DNA of 64,000 nt from NCBI RefSeq assembly GCF_000737705.1, contig NZ_JPRH01000012.1, forward strand, positions 62,001 through 126,000. Reading direction: 5' to 3'. The DNA is from Chryseobacterium soli (GTDB lineage: Bacteria; Bacteroidota; Bacteroidia; Flavobacteriales; Weeksellaceae). Shown piece by piece: positions 27,803 to 36,480 of the stretch. The notes under the pieces are model-generated. The model was not told the DNA's origin and ran no database searches. It was given only the letters and a program-made list of their open reading frames with translations. The stretch's first letter is position 1. Each line of letters opens with the position of its first letter. The position numbers were made by a program, and so were the translations under genes.

Positions 27803-28189
27803 CTAAATTCTATTCTTAGCAAAATAAAGAATCAGCATTCCCCAGCTCAGGATCATCAATAATCCTCCAAGAGGGGTAATAGGTCCTAAGAATTTTAAAT
27901 TAGCTCCCAAATAATCCTGCATGCTTAAGAAATAGATACTGAATGAAAATAGCATGGTGCCTGCAATCATTAATATAGAAATCCATTTTTCTGATGAAGT
28001 TTCAAATTTTAAAATATACCCAGCAATCAATAAAAAGAATGCAGCATACATTTGATATCTTACTCCGGTCTCGAAGCTTTCCAGCCTTTCAACAGATAAT
28101 ATTTTCTTTAAAGCGTGCGCGCCGAATGCACCTAAAATTACTGACAGCATGCCGTAAACAGCACCAAAGACTAAAGTTATTGTTTTCAT
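27803..28189 (-). CDS. DUF423 family small membrane protein
   Basis: A 128-residue protein with four predicted helices. The N-terminus 'GAVYGMLSVILGAFGAHALKK' and 'FETGVRYQMYAAFFLLIAGYIL' are the hallmarks of DUF423 (YgdD/YwdK family), whose biochemical function is unknown. It starts two bases after the stop of the DUF3298-like gene and so belongs to the same operon as HMG-CoA reductase. The family is widespread and usually monocistronic, so the link here may be incidental. Confidence 0.88.
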   Translation of the reverse strand: MKTITLVFGAVYGMLSVILGAFGAHALKKILSVERLESFETGVRYQMYAAFFLLIAGYILKFETSSEKWISILMIAGTMLFSFSIYFLSMQDYLGANLKFLGPITPLGGLLMILSWGMLILYFAKNRI

Positions 28190-28191
28190 TT

Positions 28192-29262
28192 TTATAATTC
28201 TTCTAATTCTAGATTTAAATATTTTTTTGTTTTATAATCCTGCCAGGTTCCTATGATTTTATTACCTTGTACATCTGCTTCTACAAAACCTCTAAGCATC
28301 CATTGTCTGGCTTCCTCACTATAATAATCGCTTTCCGTAAGGGAAATATGGTTTCCTTGTATCTTCCCATTCCACTCGATGAGTTTCTTATTTTTGTCAT
28401 ACCAGTACATCGCAGAAAAACTACCATCCTCATACAGCTGTTTGATAAAAACAGTAATCGGATATTTTCCATCAATTTTTCCTTTATATAATGTATTGCT
28501 TAGACTTGTTTTATCAATTTGTGCAGAACCTGACAACAAATTTTTCGCATAAGAACTCCAATATGTATCCAGTTCTTTATAAGAGAACTCAACAACATGA
28601 CTATCCAGCTCATCCAAAGCTCTCATTGCATGATTGGCACATCTGCCTGCAATAAATCTTATTTTATCCTTTCCGAAATAATATTTGATATCTCCCAGAG
28701 TATATTGTGTAAAACACCCTTCATAGATAGCAATCTGATCCAAAACTTCTTCTGAAGGATTTTTCTCTGATTTTAACTGAACAAGAAAATCATCAATTTC
28801 TTTCTTTACCTGTTTCTGAATAAGACCTTCAATTTCTTTAACGGCGTTTGGCTGGAAAAGATCTTTAGCATTGATAAAATTTCCTGTTCTCAAATCAAAA
28901 TTCTGCCAAATTAAAAAACTTTCAGGATAAGCTCCTGAAGCTTCACCATCCAGCGCAATACTTAAAATATTTTTAGGGGTTTCCAGCTTTTCCCAACTAT
29001 AAAAATAAACGTAATTGGAATATGACGTTTTTCCCGCAGAAACAAGCTTGAAAGGATTTCCTTCTGCTCCGGGAATGTACTCCAACTGGTCAACCTGCAA
29101 AAAAGTATTGATTTTATTTTCGACCCTAGGATTCACTGAATAAGAAACCAATGGAAAAACAGAATCTTCAGACTTCGGTTTCAAATCAGTTATTTTTAAA
29201 TTTTTCTGTTGTGAAAAACTTAAACCGGAGATGAGCAAAAAAAATAAAATCTTACTTTTCAC
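28192..29262 (-). CDS. Secreted DUF3298/RsiV-like protein
   Basis: A 356-residue protein with signal peptide (MKSKILFFLLISGLSFSQ). It begins at a GTG that shares its first base with the TAG stop of the preceding 55-residue gene (TAGTG). Residues about 60-240 resemble the DUF3298 (RsiV-like) fold: 'FDLRTGNFINAKDLFQPNAVKEIE' to 'FSYKELDTYW'. The last 100 residues ('YPITVFIKQLYEDGSFSAMYWYDK') are a beta-rich repeat found in other flavobacterial secreted proteins. In RsiV the fold binds lysozyme; whether this protein does is untested. The family assignment is moderate. Confidence 0.7.
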   Translation of the reverse strand: MKSKILFFLLISGLSFSQQKNLKITDLKPKSEDSVFPLVSYSVNPRVENKINTFLQVDQLEYIPGAEGNPFKLVSAGKTSYSNYVYFYSWEKLETPKNILSIALDGEASGAYPESFLIWQNFDLRTGNFINAKDLFQPNAVKEIEGLIQKQVKKEIDDFLVQLKSEKNPSEEVLDQIAIYEGCFTQYTLGDIKYYFGKDKIRFIAGRCANHAMRALDELDSHVVEFSYKELDTYWSSYAKNLLSGSAQIDKTSLSNTLYKGKIDGKYPITVFIKQLYEDGSFSAMYWYDKNKKLIEWNGKIQGNHISLTESDYYSEEARQWMLRGFVEADVQGNKIIGTWQDYKTKKYLNLELEEL

Positions 29263-29429
29263 TATTTTGATTTTAAATAGAGGATAATAAACCGGGCTAC
29301 CAATGTAGAAATCCCCAAGATGATAAACATAATGGAGAATTTCTTTGAACTTTGAAACCCTTTTGATTTCGTAACTTTTAAAAAGATTCCGAAGAGGATA
29401 AATATAATGGGTAAGATAATCTGAAGCAT
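29262..29429 (-). CDS. 55-residue membrane protein overlapping both neighbours
   Basis: Reading from the ATG at 29429 gives 55 residues (MLQIILPIIFILFGIFLKVT at the start, ending in YLKSK) and a TAG at 29264-29262. Two hydrophobic helices flank a basic loop ('KSKGFQSSKK'), so it is probably a hairpin membrane protein with both ends in the cytoplasm or both outside. Its ATG shares one base with the HMG-CoA reductase stop (TAATG) and its stop shares one base with the next GTG start (TAGTG). This precise one-base spacing on both sides is the main evidence that it is a real, translationally coupled gene. I do not recognise a family. Confidence 0.8.
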   Translation of the reverse strand: MLQIILPIIFILFGIFLKVTKSKGFQSSKKFSIMFIILGISTLVARFIILYLKSK

Positions 29430-30757
29430 TATTGAGCTCTTAATCTGTTAAATTCGTTGATAACTTCGTGGTGGGTAACTGTTTTATCTTTAAAATACGT
29501 CACAAAATGCTGTTTCTCTTCTTCCGTAGCTCCCATTTGATTCAAAATATTGAACAAATGCATTTTCATATGACCTTTTTGAATCCCTGTCGTCACCAAA
29601 GAACGTAATGCTCCAAAGTTTTGAGCCAACCCGGAAACGGCCAGAATACTCATTAATTCCTGAGCAGAAGGTTTTCCAAGTAAAGCTAAAGAGAATTTTA
29701 CCAAAGGATGAAGATTCGTTAAACCTCCCACAACTCCCACAGAAATCGGAAGATCAATCCAGAATCTGAAAACACCGTTATCTGTTGTACAGTGGGTCAA
29801 AGATCTGTATTGTCCGTCTCTCGCTGCATATGCATGTGCACAAGCTTCCGTTGCTCTGAAATCATTTCCCGTAGCGATTACTACTGCATCCACCCCGTTC
29901 ATTACCCCTTTATTATGGGTCGTTGCACGAAAAGGTTCTATTTCAGCAATGGTAACGGCCTGTTTAAACTTTCTCGCAAATTCTTCATTGGAAATTCCAC
30001 TGTCGTCTTTTAAATCCTCTATTTTACAGGAAACCTCAGCTCTTACGATACAATCGGGGGTAAAATTAGAAAGGATATTCATCACAATTTGTAGAGAATC
30101 TTTTTCTTCATGGGTAAAATCTGTACTGTCTGCAATTTCTGCTTTCAGTGTTTTCCCAAACTGTTCCAGACATGAATTGATAAAATTCGCTCCCATGGAA
30201 TCTACGGTATCAAAACTTGCTTTCAGCTGATAATAATCAGGCATTTCTGAAGTTTTATCAATCAGCTGAATATTTAAAATTCCGCCGCCACGCTTTCTCA
30301 TATTGGACGTGATGCTTTCCGTAGCTGCCATTAATTTTTTCTTTAAATTGAAATTAAAGAAATGTAATAGTTTATGCGGTTCTACATGGAATATAAAATG
30401 GGTATGACCCAGTTTTTCGGTATTGATGATGGTTGTTTTAAAACCTCCTTTATCGATCCAGAATTTTGCCGCTTTAGAAGCTGCAGCAACTACTGAACTT
30501 TCTTCAACAGCCATAGGAAGTGCCACCAGTTTATTATCAATTAAGAAATTCGGTGCGATTCCATAAGGCATATAGAAGTTGGAAATGGTATTTTCAGAAA
30601 ATTCTTCATGAAGTTTCTGAAGATCAGTATTTTCGTTCCAGTACTGTTTTAATATATGTTGATATTCCTGGTTTCCTTCAAGATATTCGTTAACGAGCCA
30701 GTCGATTTTTCCCTGTTTCGTAAGCTTGGAAAAACCTTCGATTGGTTGATGATTCAT
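29429..30757 (-). CDS. Hydroxymethylglutaryl-CoA reductase (class II type)
   Basis: A 442-residue enzyme. Family motifs are 'DSMGANFINSCLE' (substrate site), 'THNKGVMNGVDAVVIATGND' with the catalytic Lys and Asp, and 'GIQKGHMKMH' with the catalytic His near residue 400. The absence of membrane segments and the length match class II bacterial enzymes. In most flavobacteria such an enzyme works in the mevalonate route to isoprenoids or in HMG-CoA turnover; the direction cannot be decided here. It heads a coupled operon with a small membrane protein, a DUF3298-like protein and DUF423. Confidence 0.92.
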   Translation of the reverse strand: MNHQPIEGFSKLTKQGKIDWLVNEYLEGNQEYQHILKQYWNENTDLQKLHEEFSENTISNFYMPYGIAPNFLIDNKLVALPMAVEESSVVAAASKAAKFWIDKGGFKTTIINTEKLGHTHFIFHVEPHKLLHFFNFNLKKKLMAATESITSNMRKRGGGILNIQLIDKTSEMPDYYQLKASFDTVDSMGANFINSCLEQFGKTLKAEIADSTDFTHEEKDSLQIVMNILSNFTPDCIVRAEVSCKIEDLKDDSGISNEEFARKFKQAVTIAEIEPFRATTHNKGVMNGVDAVVIATGNDFRATEACAHAYAARDGQYRSLTHCTTDNGVFRFWIDLPISVGVVGGLTNLHPLVKFSLALLGKPSAQELMSILAVSGLAQNFGALRSLVTTGIQKGHMKMHLFNILNQMGATEEEKQHFVTYFKDKTVTHHEVINEFNRLRAQ

Positions 30758-30901
30758 AGTATAACTTTAGTGAACCGTAAATATAATGATTTTGCAGCTT
30801 TCTATTGTTGATAACTTTCTTTAAAAAAATGTGATTTTTCTCAATTTTGGACCTAATTTTGAACATAAATAAGATATACAAGTTGATATTTTTAATTAAA
30901 A

Positions 30902-32161
30902 ATGAATTTTGACCGTCTAAAAGAAAAGCTTGAAATCCTTGCTGATGCTGCGAAATATGATGTTTCCTGCTCTTCCAGCGGAGGTACCCGGAAAAACACC
31001 AAAGGTGCTTTAGGAGACAGCTCCATAAGCGGGATTTGTCATACCTATACGGAAGACGGACGATGTGTTTCTCTTCTCAAAATTTTATTGACCAATCACT
31101 GTATTTACGATTGTGCTTACTGCGTTTCAAGAAGTTCAAATGATATTAAAAGAGCTGCTTTTACGGTAGAAGAAGCGGTGGATTTAACGATCAATTTTTA
31201 TAGAAGAAATTATATTGAAGGTCTGTTTTTAAGTTCCGGAATCTTCAAAAATGCAGATACTACGATGGAACGTCTGGTAAGGGTAGCCAAGAAACTTCGT
31301 CTGGAAGAAAATTTTAACGGATATATCCATTTAAAATCTATTCCGGGAGCAAGCGATGAGCTGATGCAGGAAGCGGCGATGTATGCCGACAGGTTATCCA
31401 TCAACCTTGAAATTCCTACAGAAAGTGGTTTGAAGCTTCTGGCTCCTGAAAAAAACCGCCAGGATATGATCAATCCTATGCGGTATATCCAAAAAGGGAT
31501 TACACAATATAATGATGAAAAGAAAATTTTCAGGAAAGTTCCGAAGTTTGCCCCTGCGGGACAGTCGACCCAGATGATCGTTGGTGCCACCAACGAAAAT
31601 GACCTGCAGATCATTAAAGTCGCAGACCATTTTTATAAAAATTTTAATCTGAAAAGAGTCTACTATTCTGGCTATGTTCCGGTTTTGGAAGATAAAAGGC
31701 TTCCTTCATTAACGACAGAAGTTCCGATGCTGAGAGAGAACAGACTGTATCAGTCTGACTGGCTGATGAGATTTTACGGCTTCAAAGCGGAAGAGATCCT
31801 GGATCCGAATATGCCGTTCCTTGATCTTGAGGTAGATCCAAAATTAAGCTGGGCTTTGAGGCATCTGGATCAATTCCCGGTAAATCTACAAACTGCCGAT
31901 TACCAAATGATTTTAAGAATCCCTGGGATTGGAGTGAAAACAGCAAAAAAAATTGTGAGCGCCAGACATTTTCAGGTTTTACATATGGACCATCTCAAAA
32001 AACTAGGCGCTGCCGTAAATCGCGCAAAGTATTTTATAGATTTTAATGCCGGAAATTTGTATCTGAAATATCTTACGGATCAGAATTTAAGGAAATTGCT
32101 AATTGGAGGAAGTTCATCCAAGTTTCATAATCAGTTTTCGCAACAGCTGACTTTATTTTAA
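30902..32161 (+). CDS. Putative DNA modification/repair radical SAM protein
   Basis: A 419-residue protein with the radical SAM cluster motif CxxxCxxC at Cys67, Cys71 and Cys74 ('NHCIYDCAYC'). Three further N-terminal cysteines (23, 46, 55) are present. The C-terminal third contains a helix-hairpin-helix ('ILRIPGIGVKTAKKIV', about residues 338-353), a DNA-binding element. This matches the family named putative DNA modification/repair radical SAM protein. The next gene on the strand, 130 bases downstream, is the partner normally paired with it. The substrate is unknown. Confidence 0.9.
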   Translation: MNFDRLKEKLEILADAAKYDVSCSSSGGTRKNTKGALGDSSISGICHTYTEDGRCVSLLKILLTNHCIYDCAYCVSRSSNDIKRAAFTVEEAVDLTINFYRRNYIEGLFLSSGIFKNADTTMERLVRVAKKLRLEENFNGYIHLKSIPGASDELMQEAAMYADRLSINLEIPTESGLKLLAPEKNRQDMINPMRYIQKGITQYNDEKKIFRKVPKFAPAGQSTQMIVGATNENDLQIIKVADHFYKNFNLKRVYYSGYVPVLEDKRLPSLTTEVPMLRENRLYQSDWLMRFYGFKAEEILDPNMPFLDLEVDPKLSWALRHLDQFPVNLQTADYQMILRIPGIGVKTAKKIVSARHFQVLHMDHLKKLGAAVNRAKYFIDFNAGNLYLKYLTDQNLRKLLIGGSSSKFHNQFSQQLTLF

Positions 32162-32190
32162 ATTCAAACACAAATTGAAAACAATGAGTT

Positions 32191-32275
32191 GTCATTTAAA
32201 CGGAATGAAGTGGAGTGAAAATCTAAATTAAATTACAGAGATTCTTCCTTCGTCAGCATAACAAAAAGTAGAAAA
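32191..32275. repeat. Degenerate intergenic repeat between the radical SAM gene and its partner
   Basis: The stretch from 'GTCATTTAAACGGAATGAAG' to 'AGATTCTTCCTTCGTCAG' resembles a common Bacteroidota intergenic element in which two halves, containing GAATGAAGTGG and ATTCTTCCTTCGTC, form a weak inverted structure. It lies in the 130-base gap between the two genes. Confidence 0.4.
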
Positions 32276-32291
32276 TTATTACACAACGCCA

Positions 32292-33050
32292 ATGACCACC
32301 CTACTCTATGACGGAAGTTTTGACGGACTTTTAACATCAGTATTTGAAGTTTTCGAATACCGGTATAAAGACGTGGAGATATTCAGTAAGCAAAACTTTT
32401 ATCAGGAAAATATCTTTGCTGAGATTCATGAAGTCATTACGCAGAATGATAAAGCGGAGCGTGTTTTCAACAAATTAGAACAGAATATCGGCAGATCGGG
32501 AATTCATCAGCTGCTGAAAGTTTTTCTGTCCGAAGATCCGTTACTGGAACAGCTGATTCTATCAGCCATAAAACAGTCCATTCAGCACCCTACGGAAAAT
32601 ATTCTTCAAAATTATGCAGACGATGACATATTGGCGATTTCAAAAATCTGTAAATCTGTCGATCGGGAAAGACACCGAATGACTGCTTTTGTACGGTTTG
32701 AAAAAATGCAGGACAATGTTTTTTTCGCTAAAATAGATCCCGACTTTAACGTTCTTCCTCTTATACGGAAACATTTCAAAGACCGCTATCAGGACCAAAA
32801 GTGGATGATTTATGATCTTAGAAGAAATTACGGAATTTTATACGACCTGGAAACCTGTGATTTTTTTTATCCTGAAGAGAAATTAGATCTTAGTAGGTAT
32901 CAGCAGCAGTTCCATGAGGAGGAAAATCAGTATCAAAAGCTTTGGCAGCGGTATTTCACGAAGACCAACATTGTGGAAAGAAAAAACCTGAAGCTTCATA
33001 TCCAGCATGTTCCGAGACGGTATTGGAAGTATCTGACGGAGAAATGGTGA
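32292..33050 (+). CDS. TIGR03915-type putative DNA metabolism protein
   Basis: A 252-residue protein without signal or membrane segments. The opening 'TLLYDGSFDGLLTSVFEVFE' and the later 'RERHRMTAFVRFEKMQDNVFFAKIDPDFNVLPLI' are the family's recognisable blocks; the end ('HVPRRYWKYLTEKW') is also typical. Members occur almost always beside the radical SAM protein encoded here just upstream, and the two are assumed to act together on DNA. No catalytic mechanism is known for this family. Confidence 0.85.
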   Translation: MTTLLYDGSFDGLLTSVFEVFEYRYKDVEIFSKQNFYQENIFAEIHEVITQNDKAERVFNKLEQNIGRSGIHQLLKVFLSEDPLLEQLILSAIKQSIQHPTENILQNYADDDILAISKICKSVDRERHRMTAFVRFEKMQDNVFFAKIDPDFNVLPLIRKHFKDRYQDQKWMIYDLRRNYGILYDLETCDFFYPEEKLDLSRYQQQFHEEENQYQKLWQRYFTKTNIVERKNLKLHIQHVPRRYWKYLTEKW

Positions 33051-33062
33051 TTTCCGGTCTTT

Positions 33063-33096
33063 TACTCTCGCAGATTGGGCAGATCACGCAGATTTT
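33063..33096 (+). repeat. Dispersed repeat CTCTCGCAGATT, unit 1
   Basis: TACTCTCGCAGATTGGGCAG followed by ATCACGCAGATTTT lies in the gap after the TIGR03915 gene. It shares its first 15 bases with units at 34426 and, with fewer matches, at 48708. Confidence 0.6.
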
Positions 33097-33130
33097 TTTG
33101 ATTGAAAATAATATTTACTGAATTACCCTC

Positions 33131-33931
33131 CTATTTTTTCTCAATCGTTCTTAAAGCTCTTTTGAAAATATACTTTGTTTCTTTTGCAGGACATTCTGAC
33201 ATCCATCTTTCACAAATATTTTTTACCCACACAGGTTGTGATTTACTCGCATCATTCAGCCAGTTTCCTACACTGTCCTGAACATATTTTGAAGGATCAG
33301 ACCTCAGCGGTTCTAAAATGATAAGTCCTGATTCAGGATTTTGCTTAAGTTTTTCAATATGGGCACACCAGACGCCACGAGGACGTGTTGACTCACTGGC
33401 GAAACGTCTGATATGATCATCTTCGGCTTTCGTCCAGTCAGTAAGTATCGATAAACTTTCCGAAAGATTTTTTGTTATTGCCGGCCTTACTGCCATCCAG
33501 CTGATCTCCCGGACTCCGAAATGTTTATCCGCAGCCAATTTCTTAATCTGTCCCAGCATTTCTTCAATCGTTACCTGATCATTCTGTCCAATGGTATAAG
33601 CCGACCAGCAACGGATAAGATCGGCAGGATGTCTTAAAATAAGAGAGATAATTTCATGATCATTGTGTTTTGCAGACAACTCTAAAATCCCTGTTCCTAT
33701 TGCTTCATTAACCGTATTGACAGTTTGCTTTTTCAAACGGCTAATCTTTTCAACAAGGGGAATATAATATTCTTTGCGGTTATGTTCCGTAAGCAGATGT
33801 TCCAGTAACATTTTCTGATCTACCGCCAGCCATTCTGTAAGGTTAACGGTTTCGAGTTCCCCACGGTTTAGACTGTTTAAAATATCTATGGGAATATCTT
33901 TTATGGAACGCGCTCCTTTTCTTTCTTTCAT
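33131..33931 (-). CDS. AlkD-like DNA alkylation repair HEAT-repeat protein
   Basis: A 266-residue all-helical protein made of HEAT-like repeats ('ADLIRCWSAYTIGQ', 'ADKHFGVREISWMAVRPAI', 'SDPSKYVQDSVGNWLNDASKSQP'). The Trp and Arg pattern in these repeats agrees with the AlkC/AlkD DNA glycosylase superfamily, which removes alkylated bases. I am confident of the fold and less so of glycosylase activity. It is convergent with the TIGR03915 gene and divergent from an HxlR regulator, extending a DNA-repair-themed neighbourhood. Confidence 0.8.
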   Translation of the reverse strand: MKERKGARSIKDIPIDILNSLNRGELETVNLTEWLAVDQKMLLEHLLTEHNRKEYYIPLVEKISRLKKQTVNTVNEAIGTGILELSAKHNDHEIISLILRHPADLIRCWSAYTIGQNDQVTIEEMLGQIKKLAADKHFGVREISWMAVRPAITKNLSESLSILTDWTKAEDDHIRRFASESTRPRGVWCAHIEKLKQNPESGLIILEPLRSDPSKYVQDSVGNWLNDASKSQPVWVKNICERWMSECPAKETKYIFKRALRTIEKK

Positions 33932-34041
33932 TATGTAAACAGGCTCTTTAATAAATTTATTACTTTTACAAAGATCCGCAAGTGAATGAGAATAGGCAAT
34001 ACCGCATAATTTTCTCCCATAGGGATAAAAAAGTCAATGAT

Positions 34042-34383
34042 ATGAAAACAAAGGAAAGAGCTGAAGAAAATAAAATTTGTCCGTTAGAGGTTGCTGTTAA
34101 TTCTATCAGCGGAAAGTGGAAAATTCCTATCGTATGGCAAATTCATGAAGGTAAAAAACGTCCAAGCGAATTTTTACGGGGAATTGCTAAAGTGGACCGC
34201 AGAGTGTTGAATCAGCAGCTTGGCGAAATGGTTGACAGCGGTATTTTAACCAAACAATCTTTTAATGAATTACCTCCGAGGGTTGAATATCAGCTTACTG
34301 AATTGGGTGAAAAACTGGTTTTGATCCTTTGGCAGCTGAATGACTGGGGGAAACTTTTGATTCCCGAAGATATAAAAGCTTAA
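34042..34383 (+). CDS. HxlR family winged-helix regulator
   Basis: A 113-residue regulator from the ATG at 34042; the frame is open 20 codons further to a GTG but that stretch is not family-like. 'ICPLEVAVNSISGKWKIPIVW' is the HxlR start, with the Cys (residue 13) that in some members senses thiols or aldehydes. 'RPSEFLRGIAKVDRRVLNQQL' is the recognition helix region and 'PRVEYQLTELGEKL' the wing. It is divergent from the AlkD-like gene, so that gene is a plausible target by analogy with local HxlR regulators. Confidence 0.88.
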   Translation: MKTKERAEENKICPLEVAVNSISGKWKIPIVWQIHEGKKRPSEFLRGIAKVDRRVLNQQLGEMVDSGILTKQSFNELPPRVEYQLTELGEKLVLILWQLNDWGKLLIPEDIKA

Positions 34384-34425
34384 AGTCTGTTTTTCATTCA
34401 TACATCCGGATACAACTGATCTTCT

Positions 34426-34460
34426 ATACTCTCGCAGATTGAGCAGCTAATGCAGATTTA
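34426..34460 (+). repeat. Dispersed repeat CTCTCGCAGATT, unit 2
   Basis: TATACTCTCGCAGATTGAGC followed by AGCTAATGCAGATTTA lies in the gap between the HxlR and DUF4846 genes, in the same orientation as unit 1. Confidence 0.6.
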
Positions 34461-34511
34461 TTATTGTAATTATTGCTTAAAATCTTAATATTTGTGATTA
34501 AATAAAAACAC

Positions 34512-35384
34512 ATGAAAAAAAACATTTTCTTCCTGATTCTTGTAATAGTTATTTCAAGTTGCAAGAATGACCAAAATTCATCCGGCAGTAAAATCGAAAT
34601 TGCCGGAGCTTCAGTTCTGGAAAGCAGCGTTCAGATTCACAATGATAAAAGCACAATTAAGGAACGGTTTTCTGCTCCCAAAGAGTATACGTGGGTTGAA
34701 GAACAGCCTGATTCTTTCGGATATTTTCTTGAAAATTTTAAACTGAAACCCTACGGAAGTCAGATTGTAAAATATGACGGAACTCCAATTGCTACACAAC
34801 ATCTTCATGAAGCCGTTTTTAATATCGATACAGGAAATAAAGATTTGCAACAATGCGCTGATGCAGTTATCCGTTTGAGAGCAGAGTATTTATTTACAAC
34901 TAAAAAGTTCGATGATATACAGTTTCATTTTACCAGCGGAGATCTGGCCACATGGAATGATTATAAAAATGGGATAAGGGCATTTGTAAACGGTAATTCC
35001 GTTAGTTTCAGAAAAACTGCGGGCTTTGATGATTCCTATCAGAATTTCAGAAAGTATCTGGATCTGGTTTTTACGTATGGCGGAACGATTTCTCTTAACA
35101 AAGAAACAAAACCGGTATCCCAAAATGCTGATCTGAAAACGGGTGATATTTTAATTACAGCGGGCAGTCCCGGACATGTGGTAATGATTGCCGGAGTCTG
35201 CAAAAATAAAGAAGGCAAAAAGTTATTTTTATTAACAGAAGGCTTCACTCCTGCTCAATCGATTCACCTGCTTTCCAATCCTTTTAATAAAAACATTTCG
35301 CCGTGGTACGATCTTGATGTAAATTCTTCAGAAACCAAAACTGCGAGATATATTTTTAAACCCACAAATTTTAGACAATTTTAA
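34512..35384 (+). CDS. DUF4846 lipoprotein
   Basis: A 290-residue protein with a lipoprotein signal (MKKNIFFLILVIVISSC, lipidated at Cys17). The conserved features of DUF4846 are present: 'KPYGSQIVKYDGTPI', 'QQCADAVIRLRAEYLF' and the C-terminal 'GDILITAGSPGHVVMIAGV', whose His may mark a hydrolase-like (papain-like/NlpC-like) site. The function of the domain is unknown. The gene is monocistronic, with pfkA following after 83 bases. Confidence 0.82.
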   Translation: MKKNIFFLILVIVISSCKNDQNSSGSKIEIAGASVLESSVQIHNDKSTIKERFSAPKEYTWVEEQPDSFGYFLENFKLKPYGSQIVKYDGTPIATQHLHEAVFNIDTGNKDLQQCADAVIRLRAEYLFTTKKFDDIQFHFTSGDLATWNDYKNGIRAFVNGNSVSFRKTAGFDDSYQNFRKYLDLVFTYGGTISLNKETKPVSQNADLKTGDILITAGSPGHVVMIAGVCKNKEGKKLFLLTEGFTPAQSIHLLSNPFNKNISPWYDLDVNSSETKTARYIFKPTNFRQF

Positions 35385-35467
35385 TCATTTATATTCAAAA
35401 GTCTTATCAAGTTACTACCATTATCTGAACTTGTTTTTGTAGATTTGTGTTCGAAATTTTTTACTAG

Positions 35468-36454
35468 ATGAAAGAGAGTGCTGTAAAAAAAATTGCAGTT
35501 CTTACTTCAGGAGGCGATTCTCCGGGTATGAATGCTGCATTAAGAGCGGTGGTAAGAACCGCTAATTACTATAATATCGAATGCTACGGAGTAAGAGAAG
35601 GCTATAACGGCCTTATCCATGACGAATTCCTGAAAATGGGACCTCGTTCCGTAAAAAATATAATCAACCAGGGCGGAACCATTCTTAAATCTGCCAGATC
35701 CATGGAATTTAAAACCAAAGAAGGCCGTCAGAAAGCCTATGACAACTGTGTAAAACACGGTGTTGATGCTTTGGTGTGTATTGGTGGAGACGGAACTTTT
35801 ACCGGAGCCAAGATCTTTAACGAAGAATTCGGAATCAGAGTATTGGGAGTACCGGGAACCATCGATAATGATATTTTCGGAACCGATAACACCATTGGTT
35901 ATGATACTGCGTTGAATACTGCTATGGAAGCCATCGACAAAATCCGTGATACGGCAACTTCTCACAACAGAATTTTCTTTGTTGAAGTGATGGGGCGTGA
36001 TGCAGGTTTTATTGCTTTAAACAGCGGACTGGCAACGGGAGCTTTGGATATTTTAATTCCTGAGAAAAAAGACAGCATATCTGATCTTTTCGCCAATTTC
36101 AGAAAAGGGGAAAAAACAGGAAAAGCATCAAGTATTGTTGTGGTAGCTGAAGGTGAAAAGCTGGCTAACATTTACGAATTAGCAGAAAAAACAAAACTGG
36201 AATTCCCTGATTATGACATTCGTGTGGCTATTTTAGGACATATCCAGAGAGGAGGATCACCTAGCTGCGCAGACAGAGTACTGGCAAGCAGATTGGGCTA
36301 TGGTGCTGTGACAGGATTAATGGAAGGACAAACAAATGTAATGGTGGGAATGCGTTCCAACGATATGGTGTATACACCCATTGAAGATGCCATTAAAAAA
36401 CATAATGAAATCAACAAAGATCTTTTACTGATTTCAGAAATTTTAGCAATCTAA
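35468..36454 (+). CDS. pfkA: 6-phosphofructokinase
   Basis: A 328-residue ATP-dependent enzyme for the committed step of glycolysis (fructose-6-phosphate to fructose-1,6-bisphosphate). Motifs: 'TSGGDSPGMNAALRAVVR' at the start, 'CIGGDGTFTGA' (about residue 100), the catalytic 'PGTIDNDIFGTDNTIGYDTA' with the Asp base, and 'VEVMGRDAGFIAL'. The glycine after GGDG indicates ATP rather than pyrophosphate use. It precedes gap by 26 bases, so the two form a glycolytic operon. Confidence 0.96.
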   Translation: MKESAVKKIAVLTSGGDSPGMNAALRAVVRTANYYNIECYGVREGYNGLIHDEFLKMGPRSVKNIINQGGTILKSARSMEFKTKEGRQKAYDNCVKHGVDALVCIGGDGTFTGAKIFNEEFGIRVLGVPGTIDNDIFGTDNTIGYDTALNTAMEAIDKIRDTATSHNRIFFVEVMGRDAGFIALNSGLATGALDILIPEKKDSISDLFANFRKGEKTGKASSIVVVAEGEKLANIYELAEKTKLEFPDYDIRVAILGHIQRGGSPSCADRVLASRLGYGAVTGLMEGQTNVMVGMRSNDMVYTPIEDAIKKHNEINKDLLLISEILAI

Positions 36455-36480
36455 TATTTTATAATTTAAAACAAACTATT

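Noticed and set aside
32162..33130. Possible CRISPR-like array from repeated CGCAGATT sequences
   Set aside because: The repeats are scattered singly in gaps over 20 kb, without regular spacing or unique spacers, and no cas genes are present.
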